The notes: a model not told the origin generated them from the sequence alone. Numbered from the stretch's first letter, positions 8,702 to 17,821 are shown. The stretch is DNA of 64,000 nucleotides from an uncultured Saprospiraceae bacterium (GCA_937924805.1 CALDTZ010000017.1:42512-106511), one strand, 5' to 3'. Numbers and translations: made by a program.

Positions 8702-11050
8702 ATGAAGTATTGCCTATTTATATTAACAATGGTTTTGTGCGTTCCTAATGAGATATATAGTCAGGCACCTCTTCCTTGTGGAGAAGAAGGTCAAATGGAG
8801 CCATTTTGTTCTGACGCATGTATAATATGTGATATTGATGGGTTTTCTGGTATTAACAATAGTCCAATTAACGGTGTTGCTCCGCCAGATTTTTGCACTC
8901 AATCTCAAGATAATATACAATGGATAGCATTTATCGCAGGTACAACTAACTTAACATTGGAAGTTTTCGTTGGAGATTGTACTGGAGGAGATAGAGAGTT
9001 GCAAATAGGAATATATGAAGGAATAAATTGTACCAATTTCCAAAGAGTTTCAAATTGTGATAATAGCATCCCTCAAAATACATCAGAGCTGTTTATTACA
9101 GATGTACCATTAGTCATTGGACAATATTACTTCTTTGTAATGGATGGAGGTAATTCTTCAGTTTGTGAATACACTATATCTGTAGTCGATGGAAGTACAA
9201 ATGTGTCAAATTTAGTAGAATCGAATCCAATTGCTATTCCTGATCTTATTTGTGCAAATCAACCATTTGAAATTTCGATAGAACCACAATTAGGAGCAAC
9301 TATTTATAGTTGGAGACTGGACGGGATGTTAATAAGTAACGCCCCTAGCTTTGAAACCGAAATCCTTGAAGCTGGTACTTATGATTTATGTTATACTGAA
9401 TCAAATGCATGTGATGCAGCTGAGCCTAACTGTATTCCTTTGGTTGTAAGCCCTCAAATTATTAAAAATGAGGTAAGAACTATTTGTGAAGGAGATACGG
9501 TTTTATATAATGGAGTACAATATAGTATGCCCGGTACATACCCTGGATTAGTAATTCCCGCTGCAGAAGGGTGTGATACCATTGCTAATTTAGTGCTCGA
9601 GTTTGGAGCTATATTTGAAGGTGATGACCAATACTTTATTTGCGAAGGGGACACGTTATTTTTAAATGACCAACAACACTATGAAGAGGGTGTTTATGAT
9701 CATTTTCTACTTACCGAAAGAGGATGTGATAGTACTGTCCATGTAGCGATTGATTTGGTTATTTGTAATATGATGGGTAGTAGCGATGTCACTGATTTAT
9801 TATGCTTCGGTGATGGTGATGCAGGTTCTGTAACGTTTAGAGTTACTTCAGGTACACCTCCATTTACATATAGTTGGGTTAAAGTATTAGATGAAGCTAT
9901 AAATGGATCGGGTATGATTTCGATGCAAGGAGAAGATGTTACGTTAAATAACCTTGGCGCTGGGACTTATTTAATCTCTATATCCGATGAATTTGGAAAC
10001 AGTTTTACCATACTTAGTGCAGAAGTCAAAGAACCAACACAAATACAAACAAGTTTTACATCTTCCGATTTTAATGGCTATAATGTAGCCTGTTTTGATG
10101 GTGCCAATGGAGAAATTATAACTGATGTATCAGGAGGAACACCTGGATATACTTATGCTTGGAATAATGGAACGAATGAAAAAGATTTAAGTAATCTTCC
10201 GGTTGACACCTATATTCTTACAGTAAACGATGAAAATAATTGCCCACATTTTGATACGATAACATTAATACAGCCACAACCTTTATCGCTGTCCAATGAA
10301 AGCCTTAATCCAAATTGTGATGGGCCTAATACAGGCTCCATAACGATTAATCCAGCACTAGGAGGGGTTTCAGAATATTCGTATAATATAGATGGTGGTG
10401 CTTTTTCTTCAAATACAATGTTTCAAAACTTAAGCGAAGGAATTTATACCGTTGAAGTTCAAGATTTGAACGGTTGTATTACAACCATTTATGATACCTT
10501 GATTGCTGCACAAATTCCTGTTTTATCTTTCCTTGAAGATATTACGATTAATCTAGGAGATAGTATGATACTAAGCCCAATTCTAAATAATATTGACGTA
10601 GCGTCCAGTATTTGGACGCCAAATGAAAATTTAAGTTGTATTGATTGTTTTGAACCTTATTCATCACCTTTATTTACAACCTCATACACACTTACAGTCA
10701 CCTCTATTGATGGGTGTATGGATTCTGCGACAATTATTGTTTTTGTAGAAAAGGATAGAGGAATTTTTGCTCCAAATGTATTTAGTCCTAATGCATCAGG
10801 TGAAAATCAAATGTTTAGTATTCTTGGTGGTAGACAAATAGAGCAAATACTTGAATTAAATATTTATGATCGCTGGGGGAGTCTTGTCTATAATGCACAA
10901 GGATTAAGTCCAACTACAACTGCAAATGGTTGGGATGGATTTATAAATGGACAACCAGCCATGACAGGAGTATACGTATGGACAGCAGATGTTGAATATC
11001 TGGATGGTGAGCAAGAAACCTTTGCTGGCGACATTACATTATTGAGATAA
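8702..11050 (+). CDS. Secreted T9SS type B protein with SprB repeats
   Basis: A 782-residue exported protein. After a signal peptide (1-20) comes a Cys-rich N-terminal jelly-roll-like region (about 25-165), two Cys-bounded segments of similar design (ICEGDTVLYNGVQYSMPGTY and ICEGDTLFLNDQQHYEEGVY), and SprB repeats (CFGDGDAGSVTFRVTSGTPPFTYSW, split here only by reading; CFDGANGEIITDVSGGTPGY; NCDGPNTGSITINPALGG). The C-terminal CHU_C/type B sorting domain (about 695-782) contains FAPNVFSPN and LNIYDRWGSLVYN. Type B domains direct export by the type IX system, often with surface attachment. SprB repeats occur in gliding adhesins. A surface adhesin role is inferred; no enzyme motif was seen. Confidence 0.88.
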   Translation: MKYCLFILTMVLCVPNEIYSQAPLPCGEEGQMEPFCSDACIICDIDGFSGINNSPINGVAPPDFCTQSQDNIQWIAFIAGTTNLTLEVFVGDCTGGDRELQIGIYEGINCTNFQRVSNCDNSIPQNTSELFITDVPLVIGQYYFFVMDGGNSSVCEYTISVVDGSTNVSNLVESNPIAIPDLICANQPFEISIEPQLGATIYSWRLDGMLISNAPSFETEILEAGTYDLCYTESNACDAAEPNCIPLVVSPQIIKNEVRTICEGDTVLYNGVQYSMPGTYPGLVIPAAEGCDTIANLVLEFGAIFEGDDQYFICEGDTLFLNDQQHYEEGVYDHFLLTERGCDSTVHVAIDLVICNMMGSSDVTDLLCFGDGDAGSVTFRVTSGTPPFTYSWVKVLDEAINGSGMISMQGEDVTLNNLGAGTYLISISDEFGNSFTILSAEVKEPTQIQTSFTSSDFNGYNVACFDGANGEIITDVSGGTPGYTYAWNNGTNEKDLSNLPVDTYILTVNDENNCPHFDTITLIQPQPLSLSNESLNPNCDGPNTGSITINPALGGVSEYSYNIDGGAFSSNTMFQNLSEGIYTVEVQDLNGCITTIYDTLIAAQIPVLSFLEDITINLGDSMILSPILNNIDVASSIWTPNENLSCIDCFEPYSSPLFTTSYTLTVTSIDGCMDSATIIVFVEKDRGIFAPNVFSPNASGENQMFSILGGRQIEQILELNIYDRWGSLVYNAQGLSPTTTANGWDGFINGQPAMTGVYVWTADVEYLDGEQETFAGDITLLR

Positions 11051-11067
11051 TCCAATAATTAAGGAAG

Positions 11068-11098
11068 ATTTTTATTACTTTAAATGTGTAATAAAAAT
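11068..11098. other. 11-bp inverted repeat in front of nhaC-like gene
   Basis: Arms 11068-11078 and 11088-11098 are perfectly complementary (ATTTTTATTAC), with a 9-nt loop. It lies between the T9SS protein stop and the antiporter ATG at 11101. Very AT-rich, so it may be a weak terminator, an initiation-control hairpin, or chance. Confidence 0.35.
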
Positions 11099-11100
11099 GA

Positions 11101-12558
11101 ATGGGCAAAAAATATAAAACTACTTCTTTTTGGGATGCTCTTAATCCGTTGCTTTTCTTTTTATTAATTCTTATTTATGGGCTTTTTGTACATCCATTTG
11201 TATCCGATAATCAACGGTTGCCACTCGAAATTCTTATTTTTATTGCACTGACTTATTCCAGCGTATTCTTATTATATAAAGGCTTTTCTTGGAATGTGAT
11301 TCAGGATCATATCACAAAAAAAGTAGCGGAATCTGTACCAGTATTACTCATCTTATTTTGTATTGGGATTTTAATTGGCAGCTGGATTGTATCAGGCACA
11401 ATTCCGATGTTAATTTACTATGGACTTAGTGTGGTAAACCCATCTTGGATTTATTTCTTTTCTTTTATTATCTGTATTTTATTTTCAGTGTTGACAGGAA
11501 CCTCTTGGGGGTCTGCCGGCACCATTGGAGTTGTAATGATTAGTATAGCACAAGTATATGATGCAAATTTGGCTATTACAGCGGGTGCAATTGTAGGGGG
11601 CTCTTTTTTTGGTGACAAAATGTCTCCGCTTTCAGATACCACAAATATTGCAGCACTGGCAAGCGACGTACATGTATATGATCATATAAAATCTATGGCT
11701 TTCACTACGTTTCCAGCATTGGTTATTGCACTTGGGTATTATTTGTTTATGTCTCTAAATTTTGAAATAACAGAAAGTCAATCGATAAGTAATTTGACGG
11801 AGATTGAATCTACCAAAACGACCCTCCAAAGTATATTTAATTTTAATTTAATTTTATTTCTTCCTTTATTGGTTGTTTTGTGGGGGTCTATTACGAATAA
11901 ATCGATTGTATTGACTTTGCTTGTTTCGTCATGGGTGGCTATTTTATTGGCTTTTATTTTTCAACCTTTTAGTTTTACAAATATTGTAAATGCATGTAAA
12001 TCTGGGTTTGATGTAAGCATGTCAAATATGGAAATGCCAGCATCTTCCAAAGTCGTTTCTATCTTAAATAGAGGCGGATTATACAACCTAATAGAAGGTA
12101 TCGTCGTTTCTATTCTGATTTTTGCTTTTATTGGAACACTACAAGTTATTGATGCAATTTCAATCGTTATTGATAGAATCTTTTCAAGAATTAAGAATGG
12201 TTCCCAATTGGTTGTTTCCACCTTGGTAGCGACACTATTTACAAATTTGACAACATCAAACCAATATGCAACCAGTTTTATAATCGGCAGTGCATTTAAA
12301 GAAAAATATAATAAGTTAAAGATCGATCGGAAAGTGCTGAGTAGATCGATAGAAGATGCTGGAACTATGATTGAAAATCTATTCCCATGGACACCGTCTG
12401 GCATATTTATGTCGCAAACACTGGGAGTCGCGGCATTTAGTTATGCAGGATATCAAGTACTTTCGTTGGCAAACTTAGCAATTGCCTTTTTATTTGGCTT
12501 TTTAGGTATTGCAATTTTTAAAAATTCAAACATCGAAAGCATTGGAAAAGAAGTTTAA
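11101..12558 (+). CDS. nhaC: NhaC-family Na+/H+ antiporter
   Basis: A 485-residue polytopic membrane protein with about 11-12 hydrophobic segments. The family core reads LTGTSWGSAGTIGVVMISIA followed by AGAIVGGSFFGDKMSPLSDTTNIA, the ion-path signature of NhaC antiporters, and a second inverted-topology copy has TSNQYATSFIIGSAF and GTMIENLFPWTPSGIF. It should exchange sodium for protons across the inner membrane for pH and salt homeostasis, consistent with a marine host. Its 3' end overlaps the next coding region by about 17 bases or more, so the two are probably co-transcribed. Confidence 0.9.
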   Translation: MGKKYKTTSFWDALNPLLFFLLILIYGLFVHPFVSDNQRLPLEILIFIALTYSSVFLLYKGFSWNVIQDHITKKVAESVPVLLILFCIGILIGSWIVSGTIPMLIYYGLSVVNPSWIYFFSFIICILFSVLTGTSWGSAGTIGVVMISIAQVYDANLAITAGAIVGGSFFGDKMSPLSDTTNIAALASDVHVYDHIKSMAFTTFPALVIALGYYLFMSLNFEITESQSISNLTEIESTKTTLQSIFNFNLILFLPLLVVLWGSITNKSIVLTLLVSSWVAILLAFIFQPFSFTNIVNACKSGFDVSMSNMEMPASSKVVSILNRGGLYNLIEGIVVSILIFAFIGTLQVIDAISIVIDRIFSRIKNGSQLVVSTLVATLFTNLTTSNQYATSFIIGSAFKEKYNKLKIDRKVLSRSIEDAGTMIENLFPWTPSGIFMSQTLGVAAFSYAGYQVLSLANLAIAFLFGFLGIAIFKNSNIESIGKEV

Positions 12559-13726
12559 TCTGGAGACAAAAATTAACCATGATGGATTGTTGCACAAGAC
12601 CTATAATGGAGCAATTGTGCCACCCATTGTACAAACTTCTTTATTTACCTTAGGAGATTGGGATGGTGCAGAAAAAGCATTCTCGAACCCAACAGAGTCA
12701 CTTATTTATTCGCGTTTACATAACCCTACATGTCAAATTGTTGAAGCAAAAATAGCCGAATTAGCAAATGGTGAAGCAGCAAAACTCTATGCTTCAGGAA
12801 TGGGAGCTATATCGGCTGCTATCATGCATTATATAAAGGCGAATGCTCACATAATCACGATTAAGAATATTTATGCCCCTGCCCACAACTTTATATCCAA
12901 TTATCTTCCTCAAAAATGTAATGTAGAGGTAACCTATGTTTCTGGAGAAGATGTGAATGAGTTTGAAAATGCAATTAAAGAAAATACCGTCCTTATATAT
13001 TTAGAAAGCCCAGCTTCTGTAACCTATCAGTTACAGGATTTGAAAGCGATAGCTGCGTTAGCCCAAAAGTACGGTATAGCTACAATTATAGATAATACTT
13101 GGGCGACACCCATATTCCAAAAAGCACTTGATTTTGGTATTGATTTAGAAGTACATTCAGTTTCGAAGTATTTAAATGGGCACAGCGATGTTATTGCCGG
13201 TGTTGTCATCGGTAAGAAATCAATACTTGATCATATGTTACTTAATGAAATGGCATTATTTGGTGCCAAGATGGCTCCATTTGAAGCGTTTTTAATCTTA
13301 AGAGGATTACGTACCCTTATTCCTAGATTGAAGCAACACCAATCGAGCACTTTGGAAATAGCAAACTATTTAGAAAGTGATAATAGAGTACGCACTGTTT
13401 ATTACCCTGGACTTGATAGTTTTCCCCAGAAAAAATTAGCAGAAAAACAAATGACAGGTTATACAGGACTTTTAAGTTTTGAGTTAAATACAGATAAATT
13501 AGAAGAAATTAAATCTTTTGTAAATAAGCTAACTATTTTTAAGCTTGGTGTCAGCTGGGGCGGTCATGAAAGTCTAGTCTATGCACCTTATATTAGTTAT
13601 TCCAGAGAGTTGACGGCAGAGCAATTCGCAAAGACAAATATTTCTGCAGGCTTAATTCGTATTTCTATTGGTTTAGAAAGTGTGGTAGATCTAAAAAATG
13701 ATTTGAATCAAGCACTGGATTATTGA
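12542..13726 (+). CDS. Cys/Met-metabolism PLP-dependent enzyme (cystathionine gamma-synthase/lyase or methionine gamma-lyase type)
   Basis: A roughly 394-residue fold-type I PLP enzyme. Landmarks are YSRLHNPTCQIVEAKIAELANGEAA, LYASGMGAISAA for phosphate binding, IDNTWATPIFQKAL, and the Schiff-base lysine in HSVSKYLNGHSDVIAG. The family covers gamma-elimination and gamma-replacement on cystathionine, methionine or O-acylhomoserine; which reaction applies is unclear from sequence. There is no in-frame ATG near the 5' end: TTG 12542 gives a natural N-terminus before NLETKINHDGL, while TTG 12509 would add 11 residues and a longer overlap with the antiporter gene. The 3' end overlaps the convergent DUF6438 gene by 7 bases. 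Confidence 0.85.
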   Translation: MEKKFNLETKINHDGLLHKTYNGAIVPPIVQTSLFTLGDWDGAEKAFSNPTESLIYSRLHNPTCQIVEAKIAELANGEAAKLYASGMGAISAAIMHYIKANAHIITIKNIYAPAHNFISNYLPQKCNVEVTYVSGEDVNEFENAIKENTVLIYLESPASVTYQLQDLKAIAALAQKYGIATIIDNTWATPIFQKALDFGIDLEVHSVSKYLNGHSDVIAGVVIGKKSILDHMLLNEMALFGAKMAPFEAFLILRGLRTLIPRLKQHQSSTLEIANYLESDNRVRTVYYPGLDSFPQKKLAEKQMTGYTGLLSFELNTDKLEEIKSFVNKLTIFKLGVSWGGHESLVYAPYISYSRELTAEQFAKTNISAGLIRISIGLESVVDLKNDLNQALDY

Positions 13727-14478
13727 CTTTTTAGTACATTTTCATATTCAGCTTGAGTGACGTGAACATCCCTTCTTAAGTCTTTCAAAAGTTCATCTCC
13801 TTCAACAAGCGAAGCATCATAAGTGATTAGCCAATCATTTTGTTTTGGATGTATCCGACTTAAAATTCTGACACCGTACTTGTTGCGCACAATTTTAAAC
13901 CATGAAGGTAGATTTGTTTCTTCTGTTAATTTTAGAATTATTCTAGTCTTATCAATCGGTAAAGGGGGAATTTCACCTTCGTTTATATCATCAACATTGG
14001 CAGGAGATTTGAGCGTCCAACCATCCGTGGATTTTGCAATTTTTTCCATTGCATCTTGTATTGCCATTAATGCATCTGGTCTGCCTTCTTTTCCTTTAAC
14101 AATTTTGAGTGTGTCAGAATCTGAGGGGCAGTATCCAATAGCTGCCATTGGATAATCAGGTATATTACTTTCATACATTGTTGGATAGGCTTCAAAATCA
14201 GATAATAGGTACAATGATTTTAATTCATCGAAAGACGTTTTATCCACTTTTTTTGTAAAAACCCCAAGATTATCCATAAATCGTTGAGCATCTAAGATTG
14301 CAGTACCATCATCCTTTATTTCAAGGGTGTAAATTGGACATCGACCAAAACATGGAGATTTTTTTAAATAAAACTGAACAAATTGCCCCTCCATTTCACT
14401 TTGGATAGCATCCATTTTTTTGGTTGTTTTACAAGAAAAAAACACGAATCCAATCAGACTTAAAAGTAAATACTTCAT
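13720..14478 (-). CDS. DUF6438-containing lipoprotein
   Basis: A 252-residue lipoprotein with lipobox FFSC (Cys16). The segment KKSPCFGRCPIYTLEIKDDG at about 39-58 is the signature of DUF6438 proteins (two cysteines in CFGxCP followed by a strand), which are secreted or lipid-anchored and of unknown function. A second part (about 180-250, RIILKLTEETNLPSWFKIVRNKYG) is unrecognised and reads like a separate small domain. It lies 33 bases downstream of arsS on the same strand and may share its transcript. It ends by overlapping the PLP enzyme gene. Confidence 0.75.
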   Translation of the reverse strand: MKYLLLSLIGFVFFSCKTTKKMDAIQSEMEGQFVQFYLKKSPCFGRCPIYTLEIKDDGTAILDAQRFMDNLGVFTKKVDKTSFDELKSLYLLSDFEAYPTMYESNIPDYPMAAIGYCPSDSDTLKIVKGKEGRPDALMAIQDAMEKIAKSTDGWTLKSPANVDDINEGEIPPLPIDKTRIILKLTEETNLPSWFKIVRNKYGVRILSRIHPKQNDWLITYDASLVEGDELLKDLRRDVHVTQAEYENVLKSQ

Positions 14479-14511
14479 ATTTCTTAATTTCTATTTTGCT
14501 TCATCGATGCT

Positions 14512-15588
14512 TTAAGCATCTACGGTGCCGCCACAACTGCTTCCTGCTCCTGCGGTACAGCCATAACAATGTTGGTTAACAACAATCGATCTTGCTACAA
14601 ATTCATCCATATCAAACGTTGATAAATGGGTGCCTTTCACTGCAGATTTTAAATCTAACATTTGATTAAAATCACAATCATAAATATAACCATCCCAACT
14701 TACAGAGATTGTATTTCTGCACATTAATCCTTCAATCGTATTTACATTAAAAGCATTGACCAATTCTGACATATAGGATTCATAGTTTCCAGATTCGATT
14801 AAATAATCTAGAAAGCGACTCACAGGTAAATTCGTAATAGCATAAAGTTGATTAAAAACAATCTCAAACCTTCTCTTCAACTGTCTTTTAAATTCACCTT
14901 GTAATTCCATTTGATCACCAGGCAAAAAAGCTCCAGAGGGATTAAAAACTAAATGAAGATTTAATCCACTTCCTTCAACACCATAACCTACTTTGTTAAG
15001 TTGTTGTAAAGCTTCTATAGAATCATCAAAAACGCCATCTCCTCGCTGACTATCTGTTCTTGTTTGTGTAAAATATGGTAATGAAGAAACAAGTTCAACA
15101 TTATGTTTCGCAAAAAAGGCAGGCAGATCGTAATATTTTGGGTGCGCTCGTAATATCGTGAGGTTACAACGATTTATGACTTTAATTCCTTCGTTAGAAC
15201 AAGTTTCAACAAACCATCTGAAGTGTGGATTCATTTCTGGGGCTCCACCCGTTATATCAACTGTTTTAATTTGATGTTTCCGTAAAATCGAAAGACACTC
15301 ATCAAGGGTTTCCTTAGACATGTTTTCTTCTTTACGGTCAGGTCCTGCATCTACATGACAATGAGCACAAGTCTGGTTACAAAGTTTCCCAATATTTATT
15401 TGAAGTATTTCAGGAATAACAGGTACAATGCCTTTACTAAATCCACTCTTAATCAATGTTGATGCAAACGGCTCAAATTTATTTTCGAGATCGAGACCCC
15501 TTCCATTTAATACATCAATTTGTATCATGGTATCCGCAAGATTTGCATTTCTTCGCTTAAGAGTCTTTGTTTTTTGTTTAACTCCCAT
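14512..15588 (-). CDS. arsS: Arsenosugar biosynthesis radical SAM protein ArsS
   Basis: A 358-residue radical SAM protein. The [4Fe-4S] motif CNQTCAHC uses Cys70, Cys74 and Cys77 (CxxxCxxC), followed by DITGGAPEMNPHF. The C-terminal half is the DUF3641 region with MCRNTISVSWDGYIYDCDFNQML and a terminal cysteine array HCYGCTAGAGSSCGG, typical of the ArsS family. ArsS is proposed to join the SAM-derived 5'-deoxyadenosyl group to dimethylated arsenic in arsenosugar formation. The upstream gene stops directly at the ArsS start with no gap, so the two are co-transcribed. No arsM methyltransferase lies in the window. Confidence 0.88.
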   Translation of the reverse strand: MGVKQKTKTLKRRNANLADTMIQIDVLNGRGLDLENKFEPFASTLIKSGFSKGIVPVIPEILQINIGKLCNQTCAHCHVDAGPDRKEENMSKETLDECLSILRKHQIKTVDITGGAPEMNPHFRWFVETCSNEGIKVINRCNLTILRAHPKYYDLPAFFAKHNVELVSSLPYFTQTRTDSQRGDGVFDDSIEALQQLNKVGYGVEGSGLNLHLVFNPSGAFLPGDQMELQGEFKRQLKRRFEIVFNQLYAITNLPVSRFLDYLIESGNYESYMSELVNAFNVNTIEGLMCRNTISVSWDGYIYDCDFNQMLDLKSAVKGTHLSTFDMDEFVARSIVVNQHCYGCTAGAGSSCGGTVDA

Positions 15589-15924
15589 TTACATTGTATG
15601 TTTTTTAACGTGATTCATCATTTGTACACTATTAACTAATGTAGCCCCACTTTTAATAGCAGCAGCAACATGAACAGCTTCCATCATTTGCTCTTCATCA
15701 GCACCTTTTTTTAAACATGTTAACGAATATGCATCTATGCAGTATGGACATTGAACGGTATGTGCAACAGCCAAGGCAATCAGTGCTTTTTCTCTAGCTG
15801 TCAAGGCACCTTCTTTAAAAACACTAGTGTAATAATCGAAAAATTTGTCACCAAGTTCTTGTTGAAACTCTGTAATATTTCCAAACTTTTTTAGGTCGTC
15901 CGGATTAAAATATGATTCAGCCAT
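15589..15924 (-). CDS. Arsenosugar-associated peroxidase-like protein (AhpD/CMD fold)
   Basis: A 111-residue carboxymuconolactone-decarboxylase/AhpD-like protein. The redox pair sits in VQCPYCIDAY (Cys59, Cys62) within helix-rich sequence, with LTAREKALIALAVAHT before it and AVHVAAAIKSGATLVNS after it. The match to the subfamily encoded beside arsS, plus the zero-base junction with arsS, gives the name. The exact biochemical role is unknown; a thiol-based peroxidase or reductant role is inferred from the CxxC. A -7 box lies upstream at 15941-15948. Confidence 0.85.
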   Translation of the reverse strand: MAESYFNPDDLKKFGNITEFQQELGDKFFDYYTSVFKEGALTAREKALIALAVAHTVQCPYCIDAYSLTCLKKGADEEQMMEAVHVAAAIKSGATLVNSVQMMNHVKKHTM

Positions 15925-15940
15925 TTATTTCTATTTCATA

Positions 15941-15948
15941 CAAAACTA
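15941..15948 (-). promoter_or_regulatory. -7 box TAGTTTTG for the arsenosugar pair
   Basis: On the minus strand this reads TAGTTTTG, matching TAnnTTTG, 16 bases upstream of the peroxidase-like ATG at 15924. Confidence 0.5.
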
Positions 15949-16077
15949 AGGTAGTTAGGATAAAGTTTACGTATTATTTGTATAAATGCCATATTTGGAC
16001 AAAAATGAAAATACGGAAACGTATATAAGTGTTGAAACGAATAATTTCATTAATATCGTATTATAATATTTATTGAT

Positions 16078-16590
16078 TTGAAAAGTAAAGGGTTTCTTGC
16101 TAGCTTTCTATTTTGTTTTTGTTTGATTTTTACAAATTGTAAAAACGTAAACTCAGATAACGATTACCCAGAACTGAGTGGTCATATTTTAAAGATAGAA
16201 AAGAGTGCTGGGAGTCTGATTTCATTCGAAGGTTTAGAAACCACCATTCCCTCTTTTTTTAATTTTGGCTATTTTTCTAAATCGCTACCTACATTTCTAA
16301 TTGCCAAAGATTTGAATGTCGGAGACAAAGTTGAAATATTTGAATTAGGCGCCTTAGAATTTGAAATGGAGAATAAATTGATCTCTATCCTTATTGCGAG
16401 CCCTACAAGTGAGGATTACAAGATTTTAAATGTGTCTAATTACAATGAATTCTCACTTGCTTATCCACAGCTCAAAAATTTATTTGAAATTTGGATTAAA
16501 ACAAATTGTACAGAAAACAGTTGTAATAACATTAAATGGAAAAACGATCTGAAAGCAAAATTGCTTGTCCAACAAGCACTAACTAAATAA
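16078..16590 (+). CDS. Lipoprotein with degenerate inorganic-pyrophosphatase fold
   Basis: A 170-residue lipoprotein with lipobox FTNC (Cys21). Residues 36-170 follow class I inorganic pyrophosphatase order: KIEKSAGSLISF (family YEIDKESGALFVDRF), IPSFFNFGYFSKSL (family FYPCNYGYINHTL), LNVGDKVEIFELGALEF (family LQPGSVIRCRPVGVLKM), SEDYKILNVSNYNEF and a C-terminal helix. However, the metal-binding segment GDPVDVLV is reduced to PTFLIA, and the later Asp pair (TDEAGEDAK) is missing, so no catalytic aspartates remain. It is probably a catalytically dead, envelope-anchored relative; some Bacteroidota encode intact lipoprotein pyrophosphatases. The start is TTG 16078. It lies 7 bases before the next gene. 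Confidence 0.65.
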   Translation: MKSKGFLASFLFCFCLIFTNCKNVNSDNDYPELSGHILKIEKSAGSLISFEGLETTIPSFFNFGYFSKSLPTFLIAKDLNVGDKVEIFELGALEFEMENKLISILIASPTSEDYKILNVSNYNEFSLAYPQLKNLFEIWIKTNCTENSCNNIKWKNDLKAKLLVQQALTK

Positions 16591-16597
16591 ACAAACT

Positions 16598-17821
16598 TTG
16601 GGATACTTTTGTACAAGTAAAAGCAATACTAAAACAAGTCTAATTGACAACGAAAATACCAGTATTATTCCTATTCAAATAAAAATAGAAAATAAGATCA
16701 TAGATAATGATCAATGGGATACGTTAGGGAAGCAAAACATATATCTTTCATCTCAGTTTTTAAATGTTATTAATAATAATCCACCATCGGATTTAGTAGG
16801 GAGATTTGTTGAGTTTTATAAAAAAGAGGTACTTATTGGTATTGCTTATTTCCAAATAAAGGATTTGAATCTTGCTAAAAGCATGAGACTTGATAGTCAA
16901 TCTAAACCTAAAAGGAATTTATTTAGTGGCCTAAAAAATATTATTTTAAAGAGGATTAATCAAAAGATTCTGATTTTAGGTAATCTTTTAGTTACAGGTG
17001 ATAATGCTTTTATTTTTGATAAATCAATAAGTGAGGAAGAGTCCCAAAAGCTTTTAAATCAGGCCGTAGATAAATGCTTGAAGATGGAAAGATCATCAAA
17101 TAGTAAAATTAATACCGTTTTAGCGAAAGATTTTTTTGTAGACGAATCGAAACGTAAGATTCAGTTTTCTCAATCTTGTTATACTGATTTTAAAGTGCAG
17201 CCTAATATGATCTTCCATCTTGATCCTACTTGGAAAAACATAGAAGGATATCTTGCTTCGATGAAAGCTAAACATAGAAAAAGAGCTAAGAGGGCTTTTA
17301 AAAAAGGAGTAAATCTTGAATTTAGGTTGTTAAACGCTGAAGAAATAAGAAACTATAGAGACAAAATCTATGATCTTTATAAACAAACATCAGATAGCGC
17401 AGGTTTTAATCTTTTTGTTTTAAATCCTCAATATTTTCAAAGCTTGATTCTAAATACGAATGATGATTTTCAAATGCACGGCGTCTTTAATGAAGAAAAA
17501 ATGGTTGCATTTTACACAACAATCATGCACAATGGATCATGTGATGCTCATTTTTTAGGGTACGATAAGAAAGAAAATTCAACGAGTCAGCTTTATTTAA
17601 ATATATTATTTAAACTGGTTGAAAAAGCTATTTATTTCCAGAGCAATGAACTCAATCTTTCAAGAACGGCAATGGAGATTAAGAGTTCTATCGGTGCGGA
17701 ATCATATGATATGACATTACATTTAAAGTCGGAAAATAGAATTCTAAATTTCTTTATCAATAAATTTCTTCTATACTTCATTCCCATAGAGGAATGGGTG
17801 CCGAGATCTCCTTTTAAGTAG
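16598..17821 (+). CDS. FemAB/GNAT-like acyl- or aminoacyltransferase (peptidoglycan or glycan modification)
   Basis: A protein of up to 407 residues with a GNAT/FemAB-like C-terminal half. The basic stretch MKAKHRKRAKRAFKKGV (about 222-238) resembles the SxKxRxxxRRAxKKG motif of this group, and HGVFNEEKMVAFYTTIMHNGSCDAHFLGYD and SQLYLNILFKLVEKAI form the acceptor-domain core. Relatives transfer acyl or aminoacyl groups to cell-wall or surface polymers; the substrate is unknown. Start choice is difficult: TTG 16598 is the only conventional start, with no in-frame ATG for about 95 codons, yet TACTTTTG at 16604-16611 looks like a promoter -7 box inside it. It is 7 bases from the pyrophosphatase-like gene and 109 bases from the SGNH gene. 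Confidence 0.65.
   Translation: MGYFCTSKSNTKTSLIDNENTSIIPIQIKIENKIIDNDQWDTLGKQNIYLSSQFLNVINNNPPSDLVGRFVEFYKKEVLIGIAYFQIKDLNLAKSMRLDSQSKPKRNLFSGLKNIILKRINQKILILGNLLVTGDNAFIFDKSISEEESQKLLNQAVDKCLKMERSSNSKINTVLAKDFFVDESKRKIQFSQSCYTDFKVQPNMIFHLDPTWKNIEGYLASMKAKHRKRAKRAFKKGVNLEFRLLNAEEIRNYRDKIYDLYKQTSDSAGFNLFVLNPQYFQSLILNTNDDFQMHGVFNEEKMVAFYTTIMHNGSCDAHFLGYDKKENSTSQLYLNILFKLVEKAIYFQSNELNLSRTAMEIKSSIGAESYDMTLHLKSENRILNFFINKFLLYFIPIEEWVPRSPFK
16604..16611 (+). promoter_or_regulatory. -7 box-like TACTTTTG overlapping a gene start
   Basis: Fits TAnnTTTG but lies 6 bases inside the only available TTG start of the FemAB-like gene. Either the motif is chance or translation begins downstream at an unusual codon. 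Confidence 0.35.

Noticed and set aside
11961..12404. A 147-codon open frame on the minus strand inside the NhaC gene
   Set aside because: It is antisense to strongly conserved antiporter sequence and its own translation has no domain; codon use follows the overlying gene.
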